Source of the DNA: Acidobacteriota bacterium
GTDB lineage: Bacteria; Acidobacteriota; Vicinamibacteria; Vicinamibacterales; 2-12-FULL-66-21
Direction: 5' to 3'
Length of the DNA stretch: 52,000 bases
NCBI GenBank assembly: GCA_003223835.1
Contig: QHWR01000074.1
Location: forward strand, 82,414 to 134,413
How positions within the stretch are numbered: the first letter of the stretch is position 1; each line of letters starts with the position of its first letter. The notes under the pieces were generated by a model. That model saw only the letters and a program-made list of their open reading frames with translations. It had not been told where the DNA came from and did not search any database. This document shows, piece by piece, positions 9,060-16,797 of the stretch. Position numbers and translations under genes: made by a program.

Positions 9060-10312
9060 GACTGCGCTCCGTACGCGGCAAGAATTCTCGCGGCGTGCCG
9101 CCGTGCGGCCGCGTAGCGGCGCAGCCCCGCGATCGAGCCGCGCAGTTCTGCCAGGATCAAATCCCGTGGAAACGCCGCCGGCCGCACGAGCGCGCGCAGG
9201 AGCCGCCGCACGTTCCACCACCACATCCACCACACGCCAAGCCGGAGGATCGCGCCGCGTTCGTCGGGATACGCCTGCGCGGCGCGGACCAGGTACGCGT
9301 AGAACCCAATCCCGTTGTTCCGAATCTTCGTTTTCAGCGCGTCGTAATCGTGACCGTGGCGGTGACGCACGACCGCGCACGGCTCGTAGACGAGCGTGCC
9401 GCCTTCCTTGAGCACGCGGAAGAACATCTCCAGGTCGCCGCCGCCGTTGGCGGGCGTGCCGACGTCGAGCGCCGGATCGAAGAGGCCGATGCGCGAGAAC
9501 GTCTCGCGCCGGAACGCCATGTTCGCGCCCGTGCCGAACTTGCCGGTGCCGCCGTGGTGCGGCGCCGTCCGCTCCCCCGCTTCGACGTCAACCCGGTAAA
9601 CCGCCCGCCTGAACCCTCGCCCGAACCCGCCGTACTGCTCGAAGAGCACCTGAGCGCGCGAGTCCAACGCGTCCGGCACGACGAGGCCGGTGACGCAGAG
9701 CGCGTCGCGCTCCTCCTCGAACGTTCGTGCGAGCGCGCGCACCCACTGGTCATCGACGATGACGTCGTCGTCGGTGAACGCGACGATGTCGTGGCGCGCT
9801 TCGCGGATGGCGCGGTTGCGCGCCCAGTCGAGACCCGGACGCGGCTCGCGGATGTACCTGACGCCCGGGTATCGCGCGACGACGTTCGCCGTGGATTCAT
9901 CGCTGGGCGCGTTGTCGATGACGAGGCGTTCGACGAGCGGCGCCGGATAGTCGAGCGCCATCAACGCGTCGAGACAGTCCGCGAGGCCGGCCGCACGATT
10001 CCTGGTGCAGACGGCAACCGTCACCGTCGCGCGCGGAGCAGCCCCGCGCGGACAGGCGCGCGACAGGCGCATGAATTCGTCGACGTTGGTGGCGCCCCCG
10101 AGGCCGTCGACGGCGAGATGATGCGCGATCGGCCACGCACACTCGTCGGCGATCCGCCGGCCGAGCTCGGACGCGGTCAAGCCGGGTGTGCGGCCGAGCT
10201 TCAGCATGCCGATCGGACAACGATGCAGACGCACGAGGACCCACTGCTCGCCAAGCGTGGCCGGCGGGATCGATGGCAGCGGCGACTCGAGATCGATGCA
10301 GATGAGCTTCAT
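9056..10312 (-). CDS. Glycosyltransferase family 2 with N-terminal extension (paralogue of the previous gene)
   Basis: ...ATVTVAVCTRNRAAGLADCLDALMALDYPAPLVERLVIDNAPSDEST...HDIVAFTDDDVIVDDQW; 4-nt overlap with the next gene. Confidence 0.87.
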   Translation of the reverse strand: MKLICIDLESPLPSIPPATLGEQWVLVRLHRCPIGMLKLGRTPGLTASELGRRIADECAWPIAHHLAVDGLGGATNVDEFMRLSRACPRGAAPRATVTVAVCTRNRAAGLADCLDALMALDYPAPLVERLVIDNAPSDESTANVVARYPGVRYIREPRPGLDWARNRAIREARHDIVAFTDDDVIVDDQWVRALARTFEEERDALCVTGLVVPDALDSRAQVLFEQYGGFGRGFRRAVYRVDVEAGERTAPHHGGTGKFGTGANMAFRRETFSRIGLFDPALDVGTPANGGGDLEMFFRVLKEGGTLVYEPCAVVRHRHGHDYDALKTKIRNNGIGFYAYLVRAAQAYPDERGAILRLGVWWMWWWNVRRLLRALVRPAAFPRDLILAELRGSIAGLRRYAAARRHAARILAAYGAQS

Positions 10313-10342
10313 CGCGAACGCTCGCAGCGCGCTCGCTGACGA

Positions 10343-10525
10343 TCAGATGATCGCGTCGGCGTCCGCGGCGGTTGGCGTGTTGTCGAAGATGACCGAGCCG
10401 CGATCGCGTGGCGGCAGGGAGCGAAGACGCCTCGATCGGCCGCGCTGGCTTGTCCACCACCATGCGCCGAGAGCCGATCCAACGATCGTCGCGACGAGGC
10501 CCAGAGTCCGAATGCTCACGCGCAC
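10343..10525 (-). CDS. Small (60 aa) membrane/secreted protein with VIFDNTP C-terminal motif
   Basis: MRVSIRTLGLVATIVGSALGAWWWTSQRGRSRRLRSLPPRDRGSVIFDNTPTAADADAII; GGAGG upstream of the GTG starts; 30 nt upstream of the GT2. Confidence 0.6.
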   Translation of the reverse strand: MRVSIRTLGLVATIVGSALGAWWWTSQRGRSRRLRSLPPRDRGSVIFDNTPTAADADAII

Positions 10526-10570
10526 CTCCGGAAACGGACGAGCAACATGGGTGCCAGCGGTCCTCGTGCC

Positions 10571-12187
10571 TTACCGCATTCGGAACAACACGGCTTCGCC
10601 GCCTCGGTCTGAAAAACGGCCGAGCTGGATGAACGCCGCCGTGTTCTCGACGTCGCGCGCGAGATCGGCGAAGCGGGCGTCCGGCGCGCCCGCACTGTGG
10701 ACTATCACGTAGCGAACGTCGTCACGACGCAATTGCGCGAGTGCCCGGGCATCGGGAAACGCGGCGAGACGATCGAGGCGGTCGACGTACGACTGCGGAT
10801 AGAAACCGCTGTACCCGTTCACGAGCGGAAACCAGTGAAACGTGGAGTCGTAGGCGTAGGCGGGATCCGGCCCCGGAAGCGCGCTCGCCTGCGGGACGGG
10901 GAATTCGGCGACGACACCCGCCGGCTGCCGCGCAAGAAAGTCATACACCGGCGGCGCCGTGTTCGGATACGGCACCAGCTCCATCGGCCGCACCGAGTAC
11001 TCGACGACCAAACCCAGCAACCACACGCCGAACGCAACGTGTCGCACTGCGCGCGAGCGCCGGTCGGCAATGGCAGCGTAGCCGTACGCCGCGAGAACCG
11101 CGAGAAACATCAACACGAACATGCCGGCGCGCGCGAGCGCGCGCAGCGACCGAAAGGCGCCGACGTGTTCGTACAGAAAGCTGAAGCTGAAGCCGCCAAG
11201 CCCGAGCGACAGCTCGAATGCGATCACCAGAACGAGGAGGTACACGATCTGCCGGCTCGAAGGCTTGCGCGCGAACAGCCCGATCAGCGCGAGCAGCACC
11301 GGCAGCGCGCCCGGAAAGAGACGACGCTCGGGCGGACTGCGGCGGGCGACGCGTTCGCCGTACAGGCGGTTATTCGGCGTGGCGATCAGGTAATTCGCGG
11401 GGCGCGCGCTGTAGCGCGACAACTCGTCGATCGGCCGGTCGCCAACCTGCGCGCGCGTTCGCACGTACGGCCGCGCATACGCGCCGCATATCAACGCCGC
11501 CACCGCCAGACCCGCGGCAAGACTCCGTGCGACGCGCCACCGAGAGGCGCGCCGATCGGCGACGAACAACAGAACGGCCGCGGGCGCGAGGAGCGTCGCC
11601 AGCAAAACGCCGTAGTAAATGCTCGACAGCATCTGGAGCGCCGCCATCGCGCCGGCGGCGACGCCGAAACGCCAGGCCCCGGTGTCGAGCGTGCGATGCA
11701 CGGCCCAGAACGCCCACGGCATCCACATGGCCCACTGCAGCTCCATGTGCATGTAGTGTTCGTATCGATACGGCGCAAAGCAGAAGATCACGCCCGCGAG
11801 CAGCGCGGCGGCGGTGCTGCCGGTGAGATACCGCGCGAGCGTGAACATCCCGAGACCCGACACGACGATCGCGCCCAACAGCAGCAGGTTGTGCACGAGC
11901 ACGGGAGGACACCGCGCCCGAATCAGCGGCGTCGCCACGAGTCCCTCGACGATCATCGCGTCGGAATACGTGAGCGTGCGCGGCTCGGGATAGAAGATGT
12001 TCGCGTCGAAGAGATGACGCGGGTTCGTCGTGACGGCGTGCGCCACCCATGCGAGCCGCCACATGTTGAAGTAGATGTCCTGGTGCGCGACCGACGCGTC
12101 GCCAATCCGGCGTGCCTGCGGCCACGTCATGAAGACGGTGAGCGCGGTGAAGAACAGCGCCGCCCCTACCCAGCGGCGCAGCGTCAT
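10571..12187 (-). CDS. Polytopic membrane protein, GT-C-like glycosyltransferase
   Basis: MTLRRWVGAALFFTALTVFMTWPQARRIGDASVAHQDIYFNMWRLAWVAH...: many TM helices, luminal DxxxN-type motif near the N-terminus. Confidence 0.7.
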   Translation of the reverse strand: MTLRRWVGAALFFTALTVFMTWPQARRIGDASVAHQDIYFNMWRLAWVAHAVTTNPRHLFDANIFYPEPRTLTYSDAMIVEGLVATPLIRARCPPVLVHNLLLLGAIVVSGLGMFTLARYLTGSTAAALLAGVIFCFAPYRYEHYMHMELQWAMWMPWAFWAVHRTLDTGAWRFGVAAGAMAALQMLSSIYYGVLLATLLAPAAVLLFVADRRASRWRVARSLAAGLAVAALICGAYARPYVRTRAQVGDRPIDELSRYSARPANYLIATPNNRLYGERVARRSPPERRLFPGALPVLLALIGLFARKPSSRQIVYLLVLVIAFELSLGLGGFSFSFLYEHVGAFRSLRALARAGMFVLMFLAVLAAYGYAAIADRRSRAVRHVAFGVWLLGLVVEYSVRPMELVPYPNTAPPVYDFLARQPAGVVAEFPVPQASALPGPDPAYAYDSTFHWFPLVNGYSGFYPQSYVDRLDRLAAFPDARALAQLRRDDVRYVIVHSAGAPDARFADLARDVENTAAFIQLGRFSDRGGEAVLFRMR

Positions 12188-14001
12188 TCGGCGTCGATCC
12201 CGATCAGCCGCATCAGCCGCAGCGCGTTGCGCGACGTGGCCAGCCCGTCGCGCAGCCGGTAGTCGAACGTCATCGTCCCGTCGGGCAGCACCTGTTCCGT
12301 GAAGTGCACGAGCCGCGCGGCCGACGCCAGCGGCTCTTCACCGGCCAGCGCGAGATCGTGCGTCGTCAGGATGCCGATCGCATTGGCGTGGAGCAGGTGG
12401 CGGACGACGGCGCGGACGGCGATGCTGCGCTCGACGCTGTTGGTCCCCTGAAGGATCTCGTCGAGCAAGTACAGCAAGGGCCTCGTCTCGTCGCGCCGCT
12501 CGGCGGCATCGACGATCGCTTTGAGGCGTGCGAGCGCCGCCATGAAATACGAGAGTCCCAGCTCCAGCGAGTCCTCGATCCGGATGCTCGCCTGCAGCTC
12601 GCACGAGGGCATCGACAGCGCGGCCGCGCAGACGGGCGCGCCCGCCTGCGCGAACACCGCGTTGAGGCCGACCGCGCGCAGGAGCGTGCTCTTGCCGGAC
12701 ATGTTCGATCCCGTGACGAGCAGGAGCGTGCCCGGCGGCCCTACCTCGACGTCGTTGGCGACGCGGCGATCGTCGGGGATCAGCGGATGCGCCAGTGCCC
12801 GCGCGTCGAATCGCTTCAGCGAGGGATCGATCGTGGCGAACGCCCAACCGGGATAATCATGATGGACGATCGCGAACGTCGAGAGGGCGTCCACCTCGCC
12901 AAGCGCGGCGATCCAGTCGCGCGCCGATCGGCCGGCGTCCCGGCGCCATCGATCGAGGGCGAACGCGACATGGAAATCCCAGAGCGTCAGCGCCTGGATC
13001 GGCAGGTGCAGGAGCGCCGCGCCGCGGCGCAGCTCGGAGAAGCCCACGAGGCGTGACAGGGACCGAAACCGCTCGGGGGCCGACCGGCCGCTCGTCTCCA
13101 TCCGGCGCCGCATCGCCAGGAGCGACGGCGTCTGCCACGCGCGGCCGCATACGAGGTCGAACATCGCGACGTACCGCTCGATGGCGTGCTCGCCGACGCT
13201 GACATCGTCGAAGTCGTGGTGCAGGCGGCGCGCGACCCGGAACCACAGAATCAGCCCGAGGATCAGCGGGAGCGACCACCACGGCGTCGCGATCAGGTTG
13301 GTGAAATCCGCGGCGGCGAGCACCCAGATCGCGATCGTCAAGGTCCAGGTGACGGCCTGCCACAGCGCGGGATTTCCGAACGACGGCTGACGCGACTCCG
13401 CCCACGCCAGGAACCGCCGCAGCTCTTCGCCGCGCAGCATCGCGAGCGAGCCTTCGGCCGCGAGCGTTTCGCGCCACCCGGCCAGCGGGCCAAGCTCGCG
13501 AATCGCGGCCTGCCGCGCCGCCACGACGTCCGGTGGCGCGGACGCAAGGAGCCATTCCTGCAGCGTCGCGGCGCCGGCCGCCGTGGCCGTCGGCCCGAGC
13601 CACTGCGCGACCGACGCGTGCCCGAACAAGTCGAGATCGCGCGCGTAGGGGTGCCGATCGAGGTGCGCGTCCTGCGTCGGCGCGACGTCCGGCAGCGCCG
13701 CCCACTCGCGCGCGAGACGCGCGAGCGCGCGCACGTTGATGACGCGCGCCGCTTCGTGCCGGGCACGCTCGTCCTCGACGCGCGCGTGACGCACGACCAG
13801 CGCGGCAAACGTCAGGAGCAATGCGCCGGCGCCGGCCGCGCCGGGAAGGCTGCCGGCGCGCGCGGCCCAGATCAGGAGCGCAACGCCGCTGAGAAACGTC
13901 GCGAGGCGGAAGCGAGAGAACCGCGCGGACCGTCCCGCCGCCGCGTCGCGGCGGCCGGCGCATTCGCGCACCCGGCGCTCGTACCACTCGCGTGCCGTCA
14001 T
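12184..14001 (-). CDS. MutS-family (domain V ATPase) protein with N-terminal TM helices
   Basis: LLLVTGSNMSGKSTLLRAVGLNAVFAQAGAPVCA...LYLLDEILQGTNSVERSIAVRAVVRHLL...ILTTHDLAL, plus RLATFLSGVALLIWAARAGSLPGAAGAGALLLTFAALVV near the N-terminus. Confidence 0.88.
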   Translation of the reverse strand: MTAREWYERRVRECAGRRDAAAGRSARFSRFRLATFLSGVALLIWAARAGSLPGAAGAGALLLTFAALVVRHARVEDERARHEAARVINVRALARLAREWAALPDVAPTQDAHLDRHPYARDLDLFGHASVAQWLGPTATAAGAATLQEWLLASAPPDVVAARQAAIRELGPLAGWRETLAAEGSLAMLRGEELRRFLAWAESRQPSFGNPALWQAVTWTLTIAIWVLAAADFTNLIATPWWSLPLILGLILWFRVARRLHHDFDDVSVGEHAIERYVAMFDLVCGRAWQTPSLLAMRRRMETSGRSAPERFRSLSRLVGFSELRRGAALLHLPIQALTLWDFHVAFALDRWRRDAGRSARDWIAALGEVDALSTFAIVHHDYPGWAFATIDPSLKRFDARALAHPLIPDDRRVANDVEVGPPGTLLLVTGSNMSGKSTLLRAVGLNAVFAQAGAPVCAAALSMPSCELQASIRIEDSLELGLSYFMAALARLKAIVDAAERRDETRPLLYLLDEILQGTNSVERSIAVRAVVRHLLHANAIGILTTHDLALAGEEPLASAARLVHFTEQVLPDGTMTFDYRLRDGLATSRNALRLMRLIGIDAE

Positions 14002-14777
14002 TCCGCCGCGCGCGCCGAGATGTTCAGACGCCAGTAGTCGAGCGTGAACGGAGGATTGTCGGCGGCCGCCGCGTCGGCGAGGCTTTCGACGAACGGACGC
14101 CGCAGCGGCACAGGCAGCGTGTCCACGTGGTGCCGTACGCACACGCACGCAATGAAGTCCACGAACGTCGCGCGATCCTTCATCGTCGTCGGCGCCGGCT
14201 CGAGATCGGCGTGGACGTCGCGGAATCCCGCCGCGTCGAGACGCGCGATCGTCTCGTTCACATCCGCAAACATCCACGGATCCGTCCATCGCCCGAAGTG
14301 CGCCGCGTAGCGGGGATCCCGCATGAGATCGTGGGTGTGCGCCAGCAGACGCGCGAGGTTCGGTCCGCCGCCGCACTGCGCCTCGAACCGGCCGCCCGGC
14401 CGGAGCGCGGCGCGGATCTCGCGGAAGAGCCGATCGTGATCCGGGATCCAGTGAAACGTCGCCGCGCTGAAGACGACGTCGAACGCGGCGCGAAAGGGCA
14501 GGCCGGCGCCGCTCGCGCGGACGAGTTGGACGTTGGGCGCGCGCTCGCGCAGCCATGCCGCCGCCGTCTCGATCATCGAGGCGGACACGTCGAGCGCCAC
14601 CACACGTCCGCCGGGGAGCCGCTCGGCGAGCGCAGCGCTCAGGTGCCCCGTGCCGCAGCCGAGGTCCAGCACGCGCTCGTCCCCGTCGAGCGGCAGACGC
14701 GCGAGGACGCGCTGCCCCCACGCCTGCTGCGGCGCGGAGAGCTGGTGATACACGCCGGCGTTCCAGTCGGCCGTCAT
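13998..14777 (-). CDS. SAM-dependent methyltransferase (trans-aconitate methyltransferase-like)
   Basis: MTADWNAGVYHQLSAPQQAWGQRVLARLPLDGDERVLDLGCGTGHLSAALAERLPGGRVVALDVSASMIETA. Confidence 0.82.
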   Translation of the reverse strand: MTADWNAGVYHQLSAPQQAWGQRVLARLPLDGDERVLDLGCGTGHLSAALAERLPGGRVVALDVSASMIETAAAWLRERAPNVQLVRASGAGLPFRAAFDVVFSAATFHWIPDHDRLFREIRAALRPGGRFEAQCGGGPNLARLLAHTHDLMRDPRYAAHFGRWTDPWMFADVNETIARLDAAGFRDVHADLEPAPTTMKDRATFVDFIACVCVRHHVDTLPVPLRRPFVESLADAAAADNPPFTLDYWRLNISARAAE

Positions 14778-14836
14778 CGTCTCCGGATGCGCTGATCAGT
14801 GTACAGTCCACCGCAGCGGATCGATCGTCTGAACGG

Positions 14837-14866
14837 GAGATCTTCCGCCTGAAGGCGGAAGCCACC
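14837..14866. repeat. Dispersed hairpin element (agatcttccgcctgaaggcggaagccac)
   Basis: Stem ttccgcc/ggcggaa with TGAA loop; same flanks as the 19477 and 19535 copies. Confidence 0.75.
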
Positions 14867-14921
14867 GTTTCTCAAAAGGGATCGCTGCGCGGCCCGCAGC
14901 CCGCGATTTCCGGAGAATCAC

Positions 14922-16280
14922 ATGAACCGCTTCGCGATCGCCGGCGCCGTCGCCGTCAGTCTCGCCGCCGCAGCCGGCCGGCCAGGGCCGCCGCCGCCGC
15001 GCGGTGTCCGGCTCATCGATCTCTCATGGGTCCAGGCGGAGCCGCTGCTCGACGTTTCGGCGATTGTCGTCTTTCCACTCGGGGCCGGCGCGATCGAACA
15101 TGGCCAGCACCTGAAACTGAACGCGGATCAGCGGCTTGCGAACTACCTCACCTCCCGCGTCCTCCTGGCCGCGCAGGTCGTCGTCGCGCCGGCGCTGACC
15201 TATCATTTCTATCCCGCGTTCGTCGAGTATCCCGGCTCCACGTCGCTGTCGCTCGCGACGGCGCGGAGCCTGACGGTGGAAGCCGTCCGCTCCATCGCGC
15301 GCTCGGGGCCGCGCCGGTTCTACGTCCTCAACACGAGCCTCTCGACGGTGCAGCCGCTTCAGCAGGCGGCCGACGCGCTCGTGGCGGATGGCGTCCTGCT
15401 GCAGTTCACGGACATCGACGCGAAGCTCGCGGCCGCCGCGCGGCGCCTCCAACAGCAGCCCGGCGGCACCCACGCGGATGAAATCGAAACGTCGATGATG
15501 CTGTACATCGACGCGGCGTCGGTGGACATGACGAAAGCCGTCAGGGACTACAACCCGCCGCCGTCGACGACGGGGCCATTTACGAGGCGGCGCGGCGCGC
15601 CGGGAACGTACTCGCCGACCGGCGCGTTCGGCGATCCGACGCTCGCGACGCCGGAGAAGGGACGCGAACTGGTCGAAACGCTCGTCGCGGGAATCCTGGA
15701 CGACCTTCAACGTCTGCGAACGGCGCCGCTGCCGGCCGCCATGCCCGCTCTCGCGCCGCGCCCGCAAAGCGGCGCACGCTCCTCCGCGGCGGAATCGGAA
15801 TCGGGCGGGCCCGACTGCTCCCCGGGCGACGAGCGCGCGATCCGGAACATCGGCGTCGCGTTCACGACCCATTGGGCGAACAATGACGCTGAGGGAATCG
15901 CTCGACTCTGGATGAAGGACGGCGACATCCGCCATCCCGACGGCACGATCGAGCGCGGCGTGCAGATCATCCGCGAGAACCGCGCGCAGCTCTTCATGCA
16001 GCGCGCCTATCAGGGGACGAAACATCCCGTCACGCTCTACGATGTGCGCTGCGTGGGACGCGACGTGGCCATCGCCGACGGCAAATGGGAGCTGCGCGGG
16101 CTCGCCGACGCCAGGGGCGCACAGACGACCTACGCGGGCCTCGTCACGATTGTCGCGCGCCGATCGGGACCGGAGAGCCGGTGGTCCATCGAGGCGTGGC
16201 GCTACACGATCAATCCACCGCCGAGCGCCCCGCCGCCGCCGACGGTCCTCAAGAAGCCGGGGTGGCCGGGCTACGATTAG
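14922..16280 (+). CDS. Creatininase-family protein fused to SnoaL/NTF2-like domain
   Basis: N-terminal IVVFPLGAGAIEHGQHLKLNADQRLANYL (creatininase-like); C-terminal RNIGVAFTTHWANNDAEGIARLWMKDGDIRHPDGTIERG (DUF4440/SnoaL-like). Confidence 0.78.
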   Translation: MNRFAIAGAVAVSLAAAAGRPGPPPPRGVRLIDLSWVQAEPLLDVSAIVVFPLGAGAIEHGQHLKLNADQRLANYLTSRVLLAAQVVVAPALTYHFYPAFVEYPGSTSLSLATARSLTVEAVRSIARSGPRRFYVLNTSLSTVQPLQQAADALVADGVLLQFTDIDAKLAAAARRLQQQPGGTHADEIETSMMLYIDAASVDMTKAVRDYNPPPSTTGPFTRRRGAPGTYSPTGAFGDPTLATPEKGRELVETLVAGILDDLQRLRTAPLPAAMPALAPRPQSGARSSAAESESGGPDCSPGDERAIRNIGVAFTTHWANNDAEGIARLWMKDGDIRHPDGTIERGVQIIRENRAQLFMQRAYQGTKHPVTLYDVRCVGRDVAIADGKWELRGLADARGAQTTYAGLVTIVARRSGPESRWSIEAWRYTINPPPSAPPPPTVLKKPGWPGYD

Positions 16281-16335
16281 CCACCATTCGTGCGCGATGA
16301 TTCCGGTGTGGTTCGTCCCGACGCTGGAAGGATGA

Positions 16336-16773
16336 CTATTTTCCTCTGTCGACCGGATTCCCCTCGCTCAGCCACTTGTTGAATCCGCCGAGCAGCGCGT
16401 GCGCGTCGACGCCGGCCTTCTGGAGCGTGAGCGCCGCCCGGGCGCTCGTATGCTCCTGCGGTCAACTGCAGTAGGTGACGATCCGCTTCTTCAACCGCTT
16501 CAGCTCGTCGAGATGATCCGCGACGGCGGACGCGGGGATGACGCGCGCGCCGGGAATGTGTCCAGCCTCGAACGATGCCGCGTCGCGCGTGTCGATGACG
16601 ACCACTCCGTGCGTGTCGTACAGCTTCTTGAACTCGTCGTAGTCGATCCGCAGCGCCGGCGAGTTCATGTCGTCCTGGACGACCGGGTCCGGCGTCGGCA
16701 GGGGGGGCACCTGTGGCGGCGCCTGCAGAGCCACGGCATGCACGAGCGCGATGAGCATCAGCATGCCCGCCAT
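16336..16773 (-). CDS. Exported rhodanese-like protein with candidate selenocysteine (UGA codon 104, 16462-16464)
   Basis: MAGMLMLIALVHAVALQ...VVVIDTRDAASFEAGHIPGARVIPASAVADHLDELKRLKKRIVTYCS[UGA]PQEHTSARAALTLQKAGVDAHALLGGFNKWLSEGNPVDRGK*. The rhodanese fold continues in frame past the UGA to a TAG at 16336-16338. Confidence 0.8.
16422..16456 (-). promoter_or_regulatory. Candidate bacterial SECIS (bSECIS) hairpin
   Basis: RNA 5'-GGAGC-AUAC-GAGCGCC-CGGGC-GGCGCUC-AC-GCUCC-3': 12 bp with an internal loop and 5-nt apical loop. It starts 5 nt after the UGA, and the apical loop is 22-26 nt downstream. Confidence 0.6.
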
Positions 16774-16797
16774 TGTACCGCGGAGTAGACTCTCGCC

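Noticed and set aside
12184-14865. Single 893-aa minus-strand ORF
   Set aside because: Starts in the dispersed hairpin element (MASAFRRKIS...) and reads through the methyltransferase gene out of frame; real genes start at 14001 (MutS-like) and 14777 (methyltransferase).
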